This document shows, piece after piece, positions 41,101 to 55,744 of a stretch of 64,000 nucleotides of DNA. The stretch is from Diprion similis. Taxonomy: Eukaryota; Arthropoda; Insecta; Hymenoptera; Diprionidae. Both the position numbers and the translations under genes were made by a program. Under the pieces are notes generated by a model. It was not told the DNA's origin. It ran no database searches and was given only the letters and a program-made list of their open reading frames with translations. Every line of letters starts with the position of its first letter. The first letter of the stretch is position 1. Where the stretch lies: positions 23,462,501 through 23,526,500 of the forward strand of contig NC_060112.1 in NCBI RefSeq assembly GCF_021155765.1. Reading direction: 5' to 3'.

Positions 41101-43340
41101 TATTATGATTTTTATTTGATTTCTTGGAATTTTGTTGTTCAAATAATTGAAAAAGTACTGAACCGTTCAAAGCCAAAATTAAATCAATTCTAAGTTTGAA
41201 AAAGCCGCGTCGATTGAGATCAAAATGATTGAATTCCGGTAACTCTTCCTCGATATATCGTCGGACAAAAAAATCGATCACATATCCATCCGAAAATGAT
41301 TAGAAGTGATTCTCTGAACTTGAAAACGTGAAGATTTAGTGAAAACTGAACTTTACATTTTCGGGATGATTACAATAACTTCTTTAATTCACTGAAACCA
41401 GAGAAACGGGAAATTGAAAATTTCCACGTACCACGTATAGTCTTTTCCAAATTCCTCCCCATTCTCTGAGTACCAAAGTAACTTCTCGAACAACAGGGTC
41501 CTCCAGAGGTATAACCGATTCGAATAATCCCTCATTCTCAATTTTGCAAGCTTTCAGCTGTACGTAAGAGCTTGGAAAAATCCCTCTGACCGTACGATTT
41601 TTCGTTGTGAATCCCCGAAACCATCCTGAAAACACAATGATTTTAAACATATTTTATTTATTTATTTATTATACATAACTGAGTAACTTGCAAATCAACT
41701 ATATATATACAATTACAATTCGTTCACCAATCAATCACTCTATTCTGTTTCATATATCTAAAAATTTCTGATGCCAGGATGTATCAAGGTTTTTTCTGCG
41801 CAACATAATTCTCCTCAACTTACCAGCGCATTCCTCCAAAATCTGGACAGTCTCTCCAATTTCCAATGGCAAACCATACCGCGTGTCTCCTCTCCAGTTA
41901 TAGAGGGCTGAAAATTCATAGAAAGAAATTGAATTTCACTATTCCAATATATAAAAATATATAAAAATAATCATAATTATTTGTACTTCGTTTTGGCATT
42001 AAAATCATCACGAGTGTAGATAAAAAAAAAATCACAGGTGCTCTTTTGAACGGGTATGGAAAGATGAAAGAGAGAAAAAAAAAACTTAACCAAATCAAAA
42101 ATAATCAGACTTAACCACACGTCGAGTTGGCATAAGATTCTCCATGATGCAGAATCGTCATTATAGCTGACTAAGAAATTGCGGCGAAGATAACGAATAT
42201 GATTATCGAATGAACAAAGTAGAGACAATCACAAAGGCGAATATAATAATAACAATCTTTAACTGGTAAAAGTGTAATGATACAACGAGCCGCGGTTTTG
42301 ACTCACATTTTATATCTACAGATAGAGAAAGATCATTTTTTTTTTCAACTTATATATATTTCTTTACATAAAATTATTGTTGTTATTATTAATATATGTA
42401 TATATATATATATATTTATTTCTTCCGGGAACGCTTGACGTGATAAGAACTAAAGTCACCGGAAACGCTTAACAATGCGCGTATGACACAGGCTTCCTGC
42501 CTCCGTCGCTTCTACGCGAGATGCATCTCAATGAGCGCAACCCGATATGTGCATGTGCGACACGTACACGTCGATATACGTGTGAAAATTTTACATACAC
42601 ATATATATATATGCATGATACATATACATGCACACATTGTGTCATGTATGTACATTGCAGTAGCAGTAGAGCTGGTATAACATTCCACGTTCTTTTGCTA
42701 CCGCGAGTTTTTCTCCCTCGTTGAATGATGTGACTGAACTCTTTTTATATATATATATATATATATCTATGTACCTCTCTCTCTTTCTCTCACACACTTT
42801 TTTTCTTTACATCTCTTCGTAACGTTACATGCCACAAAGTCTACGAGATTTTATTAGCGTCAATTAAGGAATTCGCAAAGACTCAAATTTTTCCAAGAAT
42901 TTTTCCCCGTATTCACGGAACTCTTCGATCATCACGTTTCGCTCTATTGGAAAAACAAACTTGATATTGACAGTGTTGGAATTTTTTTTCAGTTTTTAAC
43001 AGAAAATGAAAATTTAGATTCGTTATCTTCTTTTAGAATTAATTATGATCATTTGCATGTCATATTAGTGTAATAATCGAAGCGTTATTAATTCACTCGA
43101 TAATTTATCAGGCTTAATGGATTTAAAAAGAGTATATCGTATCGGTTTTTTATCGTCTATAATCTCAGAACGATGTATTCTTTTAATTTCTTCCCTGTTT
43201 TTATTCCACCGCATGTACCAACAATTTATGAACTAAACGTGGGTGAGTTTTTTTCTTTTTCTTTTTACTACAGACCAAATTAACCAAACTGTTATACAGC
43301 TGGTGTCCTTAATTTATACCTACGCAGAATTATTACGTTT

Positions 43341-43371
<31 letters not shown>

Positions 43372-46300
43372 CATAGAACACAAGTGTAATTATAATTGTT
43401 TTGTATGAAAACGTGTGAAGATTTTCATGCGGAAAGAAAACCTTTTTTCACAACTTTGTGTCTACGAAAATACCTAAAATTTTTTCTTGCATGGTTGAAA
43501 CCGTCCCGAGGAAAGTTTGGAATTTTGAAATTCTCGTAACAATGACAGAGCTTTGTTTCAAGTTTTCCCATTTTCTTGCGTGCGTCGCCGCGACCGGAAG
43601 AAGGCTTTCAAACACTTGCGCGGCCTTAATCCCATATAAAACACGTGCAAAGTTCGCGCAAGAGCCCGACAAGAAGAAAAAGAAGACGAAGAAAAAGAGG
43701 AAGAAGTAGTGGTGGTAGTAGTAGTAGTAGAAGTAGTAGTGGCAAGAGGAACGACTGCTCACAGCTACGTATGAAAAGTACTTTCTACAGCGTCTGCATT
43801 TTTGCGTCAAGTGCGAAGGGTTGAAGTTGCGAATTTGAAAAGTTCCAAAAGCGCCAAATTCCCAATTATTTGGTGACGAAACATAAAGTAAAGAAATCAA
43901 ACTTTGACGAACCATCAAACTTGCGAATGGTTCGAAACCCGTTGCTCAAAGTTCCGAAAGTTTCAAATTCGAAATTTCAACTCCGGCCCAAAATGGGACA
44001 CAAACGATACTGCTAAAACAATTCTTTCGGTTTGCAGGCCGTTCTTTTTTACCTTAATTTTTCGTTCTAATAAGATTCTATTGATATATATACACATTTT
44101 CAATGAGAAAAATATGCTTGATTGTTTTTCATCATTCAGTTATTACATGTTAAAAAAAAAAACAGAAAAACAAGGAATATAAGATTTCCTCTGTAATATA
44201 CAGAGAGGAAGTTCTACTTCCGAGAGGGAAATAAAAAATTCATTTTCATACATACAATGAATGAAAAAAAAAAAAACAGCAGCTGCTGATTTTGCAAACA
44301 GTGTAATCAAATTACCGCAAATAAATTTTTCGCAATTAAACATTTTCGCTTATTAATATACCGCGACATCAACAGAATGTGGCTGCAGATCACATCAGAA
44401 GTCACGTATATAGTCTGCTGCCTGATAAATGACACTATCTTATTGTTAGTGAGTATAAATACAAATGTGTGGTCACTTTCAACACAAAAAACTTCGAGTA
44501 CAAAACTCGGTATAATATTTTCTTTTTTCTTTAGGCCGTTGAACATCTCGCAAAGAAGATGCCGAATTGACGGATGCAGGGAAAAATTCAGGACGCAGAT
44601 GAACAATAAATTATATTTTACTACAATTACAAATACAGCAATTTTATTGTTTATTCAGATCTGGATATAATAAATTATTTTTTCACGAAGCGATAGTTTT
44701 GTATACCGATGCATATACATTTGTAAACACATCTCAAGGTTACTCATGCGATTAAGGTTATGTACTACTCCTACCTTTACCGACCGAGCAAACTCACCAT
44801 TTTTCTTCCCATAGTATTAAATAAAGAAACGAACGGCAAGGGTTCAAATTTCGACGTTGCTTCGCTCTTTTGAAGTGGAATTCAGTAAAGTTACTCATAT
44901 ATCGTAAATAAAATCATCGAAAAAATGTGTGCGTTTTAGACTCGTGTTACCATTCCAACATTTCCTGCATTTCAGCGGGCAAAAAGTGCATAGCTGAGAT
45001 ATTTTTCGCAATTCCGTAAAGAATGCGGAGTAAAACGAGACGTCGTAAGACTGTTTTCATGGAATATTGAAGTGGCTAGATGAGAACTAGAATTTACAAT
45101 AATTTCGTGAATAAAAGATGCTCTCACGATCACAAAAAAGGGTGAGTTTACTCGGTCGGTAAAGGTAGGAGTACAACATGACCTTAATAACTATGCGTAC
45201 AATGAAGATAAGCCGGAGTCTGAATTATTACATATATATATATATATATATAAGAACACGATGATGAAGTTAACTCGCATGGTCACTTGGATGGATTTTT
45301 ATCAAAATAGTTATCATAAATTTACAGAGATAGTAAGACGCGATCAGATACAATCGTTTTATTACATTAATTACAATTTTAATCGTTCTTATATTAATAG
45401 TTCGGTTAGTCGCGATGATGGATAAGAAAATTCCGTTAAAAAAAGTGAAGAAAATTAAGAAAAGAAGCAAGGAATCGAAGAAACGGATCGAGACGTCTTG
45501 AACAATATTTACCGCGTATTACTCGAACGATAATTCGAATGTATAACAAGGAGTTTTGGATCAGCATGTATGTACCTGTACTCGGCGTAAAGATAAGATT
45601 GTTGTAACTCTGACACCTACATTCGACACCTTTTCCCATCACAATGGAAGTTTAAAGTACACACTCGTGTCGTTGTTCGACTAGTTCGACGCCTTATCTT
45701 TTATACAAACACGATATTGTTGAGTTCGTTCGTTCATTCGTTCATTCATTCATTCGTTCATTCATTCATTCATTCATCCATCCATTCGCTCATTCACAGC
45801 CATCGGTGCGGTGTCTTTGACCATTGACACGTGACAGCTTTGTGATTGTATGCACTGTGAACGTGCGCATAGAACGAGAATCGGAAATTGTACCTTCCTG
45901 TACGATTAAGTCACATATTGAACTGAAGTCGGACGTTTTATCGATTATGGCCAGGGCTGTCAATTTATGTATCCCAAGTTTTTGTTGACGCCGTATTTTG
46001 ATATCGAAAGAATAAGAATCTTGTGAAATATTCAACCTCAAATCTCACCATTTCGTGCCTTAGAATTATCCCTTACCAAGTTCCATTTTACAAGCTTCGG
46101 GAAAAAACCTTCTTATTTATGGTTGTTTTTTGTTTTTTTTTTTTAATTTTTTTAATCAGGCTTGTAGATCGATTGAAATTTCAGGGAGGAATAGGATGTC
46201 AAATCGCTTATGGCCTTGTTTATTTTCAAAGCAAATTAAAATACCGTCTTTACGCTTATTGAACAAAAGGCCCGTGTTTATAAACTGCACAAGATAAAGA

Positions 46301-47104
46301 AAAAAGAAACAACGTCGACTAATGTACCAGCAGTATTTTTCAGTACATAAAATTTGGAGCAATTATACCGTTAAATGTTTAGCAAGAATTGTGATAAAAT
46401 CTGTTTACATACCGAATCGTAAATTTCTGTCCAATTACTGTAATTATAATACACAGATACCCTATATCTACTAATGAAAAATATTGCTGCATGCATAACA
46501 ACTCAAGAGGAGAATTAATCAAGACTGTATGTGACATTTTTTTCAAAGAAAAAGGCTTTGCCACATACATACTTTCAAATGTATCAGTCAATCAAAAATG
46601 CAATTTTTTGTTTTTCTTTTTCAAGTTCTTTTGGCATTTTACAGCCTTTTTTTTTTAACTCTCCTCTTCAATTATAAGTATCGCTGTAATTAGCGTCAGC
46701 TCTGCAATTATAATTCACGTTCTTCCTAGCCGGACGAGCTTTACTAGCGATGTTAGAATTCGAGTTCTGAGCATTACATCCTTTGTACAGTAAAAGGGAA
46801 TGGATGGATGCCCATGCCGGCAGGGGGTCCAAAATGACGGGTGACGGTCCCCCACGTCGAGAATGAGACTCAGGTCTGGTCGTAGGGTGCCATGCATGGG
46901 GGTGTGTATTGTGTATGTTGTGCATAAGGGTGGTCGGAAAAAAATCATTTCCGATTTTTCACCATGAAACCCCCTAAAAAGTTTTTTTCAGCTTCGAAGG
47001 AAGGTTCTGTCAAAAGAAGAGCGTTCTACGTTACGTGGAAGATTGCGTTCAGTTGATTTTTCATTGTTATAAATTTGTTCAATTTATGAAGTATCGTGAA
47101 TAAA

Positions 47105-47169
<65 letters not shown>

Positions 47170-50100
47170 TGCGTACATAGATCATAATATCGATTTACGT
47201 TGCAAAGAAGAACTACACTTGTATAATAAAAACTCTAGTTTTAAAGTTTTTCATTATTAATTCAATCTCATAAATTAATTATAATTCAATGACAAATTTT
47301 AATTTTGGAGAATGAGATTCCCGAATGATGTATCGTTGTGTTATGTCGAATATATAAATCTCTGGAAAAAAAAAAAGTAACAATTGAAGCGAGATTAATA
47401 AAAAATCTTTTCTTTTAAGCTAAATATTTTTTTCCGAAACACCCTACTGTTATACATATCAGGGAGAGAGGAAATTTCCCAAGTTTTCCCGGGTACCCGG
47501 GCCTCGGGAATGAAATCAATAACTCCCTTCGCTTTTCGAGAATGAAACAGAGAGCGTCGTCGTCGCCGAGGGGAGTCGAACCTGGCTGGCTGCTGCTGCC
47601 TGTCGGCGTAGGAGGGTTGAATGGACCTCCGTGTAAAGGGGAGCGGTTTAAATGAGCCCAGCAGACGTAAACAAAACTGCCGAAAACGTAGCAGGCGTTT
47701 TAACTCCCGAGAGTCTCGATTACCCCGAGCATTTTTCGGTGCTACAATGTAGGCAGACACACACTTCGGTGCCAAATCGTCCTGGCATGGCTATTATTTT
47801 AGAAGGATGGTAATTGAAAAAGGCCGGAAGTTCCATTTTATTTATACGGACGATTTCGAGCGATAAAATATAACGCTGCAGTTATGAAAAAAAAAAAAAA
47901 AAAAAAAAAAACTGTTTTTCTACGTTTTATTTTTCGATTTTCCTCTACATCTGGTGAAACTGGTCAATTTTTTTTTTTTTTTTTTCTTACATCTTTTATT
48001 TTGAACAACGAAAAATTGTGTGGTTCGTTTCTTCGAAAAATCGTTCCTAAAATTTTCAGAATTTCCAAATGCAAAACTACTATAAATTATGTTTTTTTAT
48101 TTTTTTTTTTTTATTTTTTTTTTTTTAAATCGTTATACGTAATTTGGATACGTCGAGTGTTTTTTTTGTTTGATTCTGAATCACGCCGCATAATGTATGC
48201 TACAAACATTTCGCTGAAACTTTAATATGTGAAACGATACGAAAATTAGTGTTTAAAATTTACATATTTTCCAAACATCTGACTAGATTTCTCCAGTTAT
48301 CAATGTTTTCTTTTTTTTTTAGGTAAATCAAAAGTCTCAGCCTAATCTGCAATCCTGTAACTGTTTCAGTCAATCCCGCATCCCATAAAAGCCTATAAAA
48401 TTTTCTTTCCTATCCAAGTGATTGATTTAGAAAATTTTTTTCAATAATTTGAAAGTTGTCTTTCGTTTGTTATAATCCTTTCGAAAACGCCTCCTAAATT
48501 TCCTCTCATATACCTATATCGTTGCAACACATATTTTCATAGTTTTACACACGCGGAGAGGGTGTATCTAATATTCTGAAAAGAGATTTCTGGTCTTTAT
48601 CTTGTTCAACAGTCCTCGCAGGTATTCGTGTCATAGAATAACGATACTAAACATACTGCGCCGAGCGGTTTAAACGTAGCGTTGTAGGTGGCTAACCGAA
48701 TTAGTATTTAGTGCAAGGCGCGTAGCGTAGGGACGTAGCCACGTGCGTGGAATTACAACTTGAGCGTAAAGAGAGAGAGAGAGATACTGAGAGAGAGAGA
48801 GAGATGGAATATGTATATATAATAAGGTAGGTAGGTAGGCAAAACGAAACGTTGTTGAATCAGGAATTTTGGGAAAGGTCCGAAACTCGATGCAGGAAAA
48901 ATATAATCTCGGGGTAAAATCTGCCTACCCCGATAAAAATTTTACGGTTATACTACGTGGAATTTGAAATAAGCTGCAGTATTAACATCCCTGCAGTCGA
49001 GTGTGAATTTCAGGGCTGCGACAATTTTGTTCAAATAAAATTCCCCAACTTTTCTCGTAAAAAAAACTCAGATTCCCTGATATTTTCCCACGATATTTAG
49101 GTAATGTTGGGCAGGTTTTATGGCCAAAATCTCCAAAGGCTGTGCCGCTTGAATATATAAATTCGGATCTTTAAAACACAAGGTATTGCTTCGTTTCACA
49201 ATAATAATTAGAAATTGAATAACACAATTTCCGAAAGTTAGTTTACGTTAACTAAAATTTGAAAACAATTTATAACAAAAAAGTGCGTTTGTCCCTAAGG
49301 CCCATCATAATTCCGTGACTATTCTCGGTTTTCCCGGTTTTCCTGGAATTTCCAACGATTTCGGGGATCTTCGATCCCCGTCTATTATTTTGCACCGGGA
49401 TTTTATCCAGCTTTCTTCACTGCTGCGTGCAGATACTACGCTTTTACCGTACGCTGCAGATTTTCGCGTGAAAGTTTAAAAATATCTCTCCAAAGTGTTT
49501 CGTTGGCACGCAGCTGTTACACGGTATGCGTTTCGGCGGTGTATGGAAATTACACTGCATGCATTATACAGTTACATTATACGTAGATTCCAACTCACAC
49601 GCGGTGGAATTCGACGACGCATTTTATAATTATCATTTGCAAATGATGCAATTTAATCGTGATCAGGCCTAATTTCTTTTCGACAATATTTCGCATACGA
49701 TATATAAGTATATGCACGCTCTACTGACGCGTGTATATATATATATATATATATATGTATACGCAAGATTTTTCTCTTTTCTCTTTTACTCGATTCTCTT
49801 CACCTGATCGTAAGTTATTCTCTCAAATGACGACGCGGATTCTCAACTTGAACTTTGTGAATCCAATGACAAAGAAATGAATGAATTTTTATTTCGCAAA
49901 CAACAACTAATTACGGTTGATTCATCTGTTCTCGGTGCTTTGAGAGGAATATTCGCAAGAGTATAGGGACTACAAATTTCCTCACACCCGACATGCTTGA
50001 GTGGAAAACGAAAAGATTTGGTATCGATGGAATAGAACGCGTTTGAATCGTAGTCGAACGTCACTTATCCAGTCAGAAAAACAAGAACACGAGTGCCAAT

Positions 50101-51595
50101 ACCCTCTACTCGATTTTAAAGCTTCTGAATGAAGTTCCCTGACTGCTTTTTCTAGGGCTTCAAGCTTCAAACCCTTGTAGCTTCTGGCTCAGTGAGTAAA
50201 CAAGATTCAACGAATCAGCGATAATGAATGGTGCCTGACCTTGCCCATGCAGTATTCCGTTGAACGGAAATGCACTCCTTACGATTAGCCTCTTATCTGG
50301 CTAACAATAAACCTACTTCTGTCCGTCTTAGGTGGCTTAGAACTATGACGTAGGATACGATTGATACGAGATACATGTGTACAGAATTTGAGAGAAGTTT
50401 GACAATCTGATTAGGTATGTCAATGGCTCTTCATCAGCTGCGGATGATGAGAAAAACGTAATCTTCTAGTGGTTTTTCCAGTAGTAGAAGATAAGATAAC
50501 GTTATTGTAACGCAACATTGTGAAACAATCGCTGTTTTCTTATTTTGAAAATGATTTTCGATCATACTAAAGTTAGTAACGTTATCGCAACGATTCACGC
50601 TGTGGAAAAAGCGTTATTTTGCGATTTTGGAATTGTCTGAAATTCGGTAAACCGTAATGAAAAAAAACCACACTAATATTTCAAAAACTTAGGCCTTTCA
50701 AAATCATTGCAAAATAAGGAAAAATACTGATTTTTGCCCCAATGTCTCGTTACGATAACGTTGCTAACTTCAGCCTGAAGATTTTTGAGGAACTAAGATC
50801 GTGAGATCGAGTTTGTTTTGTTTTATCGCGATTAACTAAATTTCAAAGTATTCCAAAATCGCGAACTAACGGTTTTTCCTCGGCATGAATCGTTACGATA
50901 CGCCGCCAACTTCAGCATGATGACAAGCGAGCTCGCAAGTTTGTACGATAATCGCGTGGCCCGGAAAAACACACGCTACCGAAATGATTAATGCAATTAC
51001 GTGCGCGATAGCGATGGGAAGCCCGGCTTGATATACGAGTGTATTAAATTCGAACGAGTGGTCGGGTACATTGTGGAGATGAATTGCGGCGAGTTCGAGC
51101 AATTGCAATGATAATTCGAGCCTGAAGAGCAGCAGAGGTCGTCTCTCTCGTCGGAGGCGTTCGATCAATGGATGAATGGGCTTCTCGCGTGCACGAATAC
51201 GCACACGGGGAGAATTTACGCACACGCGAGTCTAGCGTGCGGCTAATCCGTCCGTACGAGGTGACGTGACGATTTTCTGTCTGCGGAGATCGTTACGTCT
51301 AACGTCCTGGTCGTCGAAACCAGGGGATGGAGATGAGGATGAGGACGGGATGAATTTCGATTCGCGGATGTTTAAAATTGCCGAACTCTATAATACCGAC
51401 GGGAATCGTTGAAACAATTGACAGCTCAGCGTATCCGGCCTGCCTATCTGTCTTCGTCTGTTCCGTATGTCGTACTGTGTACGTATGTACGGATCTTTGA
51501 CAGTTCGAACTGGACGAACGAACGCGTCAAGGTTTTGTTGCACTGTTGTTACACTTACCAACGCCATACTTCGTCGTCTTGGTCGGTGTCCACAT
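19907..51595 (-). CDS. spg: DOCK3/4-type guanine nucleotide exchange factor (sponge-like)
   Basis: Coding exons, N- to C-terminus: 51559-51595, 41824-41907, 41432-41625, 40275-40423, 27011-27095, 26331-26789, 25905-26204, 25605-25809, 25283-25465, 23358-25080, 23218-23235, 22952-23114, 22104-22541, 21862-22003, 21082-21757, 20610-20971, 20166-20515, 19907-20074. They sum to 5736 nt (1911 residues) with consistent phases. Domains: SH3 (about 10-72, with YGLPLEIGETVQILEE and GIFPSSYVQLK); DHR1/C2 (about 400-560, VRNDLYLKLERGEFERGGKS); armadillo-like middle (from CSTKLTQNVDLL); DHR2 GEF domain (about 1170-1600, with EWQRKELLYHQII and DRENEFKSLWIERT); Pro-rich tail (PPPIPPKA, APPLPPR) that could bind SH3 proteins such as Crk. 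DOCK proteins bind ELMO and activate Rac; the DOCK3/4 branch also acts on Rap1. Features such as ERGEFERGGKS and ENEFKSLWIERT favour DOCK3/4 over DOCK1/mbc, but some stretches resemble DOCK1, so the symbol is less certain than the family. The C-terminus TESSV fits a PDZ ligand. Confidence 0.93.
31108..31134. repeat. (CAG)9 microsatellite
   Basis: Nine perfect CAG units lie inside DOCK intron 4. On the minus strand this reads CTG. It makes an open frame with a homopolymer run that should not be taken for a gene. Confidence 0.9.
33000..33780 (+). promoter_or_regulatory. Candidate Inx3 promoter region (CpG-rich, CT repeats)
   Basis: This patch, about 2.6-3.3 kb upstream of the Inx3 start codon, is richer in GC than its surroundings. 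It contains an uninterrupted CT tract (33494-33513) and further CT-rich runs, as in GAGA-type insect promoters. The Inx3 start exon opens with a good acceptor (ttgtttcag before 36330), so a spliced 5'UTR exon upstream is expected. Linking it to this patch is inference. Confidence 0.3.
33494..33513. repeat. CT dinucleotide microsatellite
   Basis: A run of CT units lies in the candidate Inx3 promoter patch; on the minus strand it reads GA, the type of sequence bound by GAGA factor in flies. Any binding is inference. Confidence 0.6.
33893..34135. mobile_element. Foldback MITE-like repeat, copy 1
   Basis: The left arm (about 33908-33935, gttagccacgttatcgtaac) is inverted relative to the right arm (about 34015-34100). 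The right arm carries the family core: ggtttaccgaatttc, then a stretch like ccaaaattgcgatataacgg, then acgttactaac. The same core recurs at 50565-50925 and, degenerated, at 61983-62192. No coding sequence is present. Boundaries and target duplication are not clear. Confidence 0.5.
35423..35449. repeat. (CAG)9 microsatellite
   Basis: Nine perfect CAG units in DOCK intron 4, the second such tract of the same length within 4.3 kb. It is upstream of Inx3, with no coding context on either strand. Confidence 0.9.
36348..37926 (+). CDS. Inx3: Innexin 3 (gap-junction channel subunit)
   Basis: Coding exons are 36348-36510, 36652-37076, 37237-37632 and 37720-37926. They join in phase to 1191 nt, 396 residues, close to Drosophila Inx3. 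Visible features: an N-terminus starting MAVFSMVSAVAGFVKVRYLI; the innexin signature YYQWVPFMLFFQG before the second membrane helix; four hydrophobic helices; two cysteines in each extracellular loop (GDPINC...NNYCW and VTKCDF...DYLCVL); and a conserved C-terminal tail (SAPSTLEMSPIYP, then EKFG) that points to Inx3 rather than Inx1 or Inx2. Innexins assemble as hexameric hemichannels that pair between cells; fly Inx3 forms heteromers with Inx1 and Inx2 in epithelia. The gene lies wholly inside intron 4 of the DOCK gene, on the opposite strand. An acceptor 18 bp before the ATG implies a spliced 5'UTR. Confidence 0.96.
37927..40274. other. Inx3 3'UTR and remainder of DOCK intron 4
   Basis: No coding sequence is seen. 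The Inx3 3'UTR should start here; AATAAA at 38627-38632 is one candidate polyA signal among several. Also present are an AT dinucleotide tract (about 38055-38105) and a 26-bp perfect palindrome (38174-38199). Confidence 0.45.
38174..38199. repeat. 26-bp perfect palindrome downstream of Inx3
   Basis: The sequence ACGTATCGCCT-GCGC-AGGCGATACGT is self-complementary over all 26 bases. In RNA it would form an 11-bp stem with a GCGC loop. It begins 248 bp after the Inx3 stop codon, so it probably lies in the 3'UTR. Its role is unknown. Confidence 0.85.
40685..41195. repeat. Satellite-like repeat, copy A (three diverged units)
   Basis: A recurring block marked by gacc(c/t), a G/A-rich bridge, ttc or ctcg, then an A-run followed by acc appears at about 40778, 40897 and 41021. 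The period is about 120-125 bp. The whole stretch matches the reverse complement of 60000-60500, including the flanking stretch ending near caaataattgaaaaagtac. It lies in DOCK intron 3. There is no coding potential. Confidence 0.6.
44752..45187. mobile_element. piggyBac-like MITE with TTAA target duplications
   Basis: The 428-bp element (44756-45183) has 43-bp terminal inverted repeats (44756-44798 and 45141-45183) that match at 39 of 43 positions by my count. Its ends are GGTTATG and CATGACC. It is flanked on both sides by TTAA (44752-44755 and 45184-45187), the target site and duplication of the piggyBac superfamily. The interior has no open frame of note, so the element is non-autonomous. 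It sits in DOCK intron 1. Confidence 0.85.
45722..45792. repeat. ATTC/GTTC tetranucleotide repeat
   Basis: About 17 imperfect four-base units (mainly ttca, with ttcg and tcca variants) run without interruption. It is an ordinary intronic microsatellite. Confidence 0.9.
47107..47167. repeat. 61-base poly-T tract
   Basis: An uninterrupted T run. It could be the A-tail of a retroposed sequence on the minus strand, but no recognisable retroelement body follows at higher coordinates. Its length is prone to assembly error. Confidence 0.8.
47480..47720. other. GC-rich patch inside DOCK intron 1
   Basis: A compositional island with CGT/CGC and CTG runs and a 14-bp palindrome (CCCGGGTACCCGGG, 47488-47501). 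It gives an Arg-rich open frame on the minus strand that I do not believe. It could be an internal regulatory element or alternative first exon; nothing in the sequence decides. Confidence 0.25.
50500..50925. mobile_element. Foldback MITE-like repeat, copy 2 (inverted arms)
   Basis: The stretch 50565-50660 is a reverse-complement match to 50826-50916. Both carry the family core ggtttaccgaatttc or its relative, a block like ccaaaatcgc, and acgttactaac or its relative. A further fragment, cgataacgttgctaacttc, sits at 50752-50770. The core also matches copy 1 at about 34015-34100. It lies about 0.6 kb from the first DOCK exon. Confidence 0.55.
51559..51595 (-). other. spg: First coding exon of the DOCK gene
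   Basis: On the minus strand ATG TGG ACA CCG ACC begins a 12-codon exon, MWTPTKTTKYGV plus one base, followed by the strong donor GTAAGTGT. Joined to the exon at 41824-41907 it reads KYGVALYNWRGDTRYGLPLE, the expected start of a DOCK SH3 domain; vertebrate DOCK3/4 proteins also start MW.PT. This puts a 9.65-kb first coding intron between 41908 and 51558. Confidence 0.88.
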
Positions 51596-52209
51596 CTTGA
51601 TACTCGATATCGGACAGGCTACATCCTTTATCTTCTAGCTTGTTACGAACATTTTTCTACCGTGTTATTCTATCACGCCGATATTACCCTCCCGAGATAT
51701 TCGAAAACACAAACATTGGGTGTGTGCTGCTGCCACACACCACGCAGCAGTTGCCCCTCGGCTCCCTCCGCTTAGCTCGAGGATCAACCGTATGCCCGAA
51801 CAATTCAACAATGTTGCACTCGCGCTCCAAGATGCGGCAGCACTGACTTATCCCACTAGATTCGATCCTCTCGTGCTGCCATCCCTCGCTTCATTGAACA
51901 ACCAGCGTCATTAGCTTCGTGCGTGGAATTCGAAGCGCAGGAGTCTGATGACTGAAGATGTTTTAATTCATTTTTCTTTTCTTTTTTTTTTTCACAAGAC
52001 ATTCAAACATCATCTATTTTAGAAATTTATAAACGAATAATAATAATCTAGGAACAAATTGAATTCATCTGTGACAGTGAGCCTGTTTTCTTTAATTCCT
52101 TAAACTTGGAAATTGCGATTGCATTGGTAGTCGGTTAGGGATAGAGGTGTTATTTTATTAGTAGAACCTTGATACGATTTCCACTTGCTCGCAAAAGCAG
52201 ATAGGGTTT
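51596..52209 (-). promoter_or_regulatory. DOCK promoter/5'UTR and gap to Dld
   Basis: This is the only space between the DOCK start codon and the end of Dld, which is transcribed in the same direction. It must hold the DOCK 5'UTR and promoter, unless an unseen upstream exon exists. The part up to about 51915 is richer in GC and CpG. Several overlapping plus-strand frames here look like by-products. No TATA box stands out. Confidence 0.35.
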
Positions 52210-52215
52210 TATTGT
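52210..52215 (-). terminator. Candidate polyA signal of Dld
   Basis: AATAAA on the minus strand, about 305 bp after the Dld stop codon at 52518-52520. The interval has no coding frame and fits a 3'UTR. Other similar hexamers occur nearby. Confidence 0.4.
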
Positions 52216-52517
52216 TTGATATTTTAATAAATACATAGGGGTTCGTGTGGTATTACTTTAGGTAATAGAACTGTTGGTTATCACGATCGGAATCCCCTGG
52301 ATCCCGCATTGCGTAACGATATTTACTTTATTTACAACTTTTTTGTATTTTGCTTGGTTTTTTTGTTTTCATCCTCTCATTGTTTCTTTCATGTGACGGT
52401 ATTGCCTTTTAGCTAATTACGACTCGCTTACACGATATTATTACAACTCGAACTACCCAAGTGGGGCGTTCACGATCTTTCTTCACAACGCTTCGGACTA
52501 TTGCCGTGTAATATTTC

Positions 52518-55744
<3,227 letters not shown>

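Larger units (their letters stand above)
41908..51558. other. DOCK intron 1 (9.65 kb)
   Basis: I see no supported gene on either strand. Contents: AT and TG microsatellites (42396-42413, 42747-42766, 43351-43370), a piggyBac-like MITE (44756-45183), a tetranucleotide tract (45722-45792), a GC-rich patch at 46790-46930, a 61-base poly-T tract (47107-47167), a GC-rich patch at 47480-47720, long A and T runs near 47885-48125, and a foldback repeat (50500-50925). Confidence 0.5.

Noticed and set aside
41432..41625. Separate small SH3-domain gene near 41.4 kb
   Set aside because: The SH3 stretch joins in phase to exons on both sides (41824-41907 and 40275-40423) and matches the DOCK3/4 N-terminus, so it belongs to the DOCK gene.
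47395..47775. 126-codon Arg-rich minus-strand open frame in DOCK intron 1
   Set aside because: The Arg and Gln runs come from simple CGT/CTG repeats in a GC-rich patch. There are no homologous features and no paired exons.
50893..51225. 110-codon minus-strand open frame just inside DOCK intron 1
   Set aside because: It abuts a foldback repeat and a GC-rich leader region. It lacks splice logic consistent with the DOCK phases.
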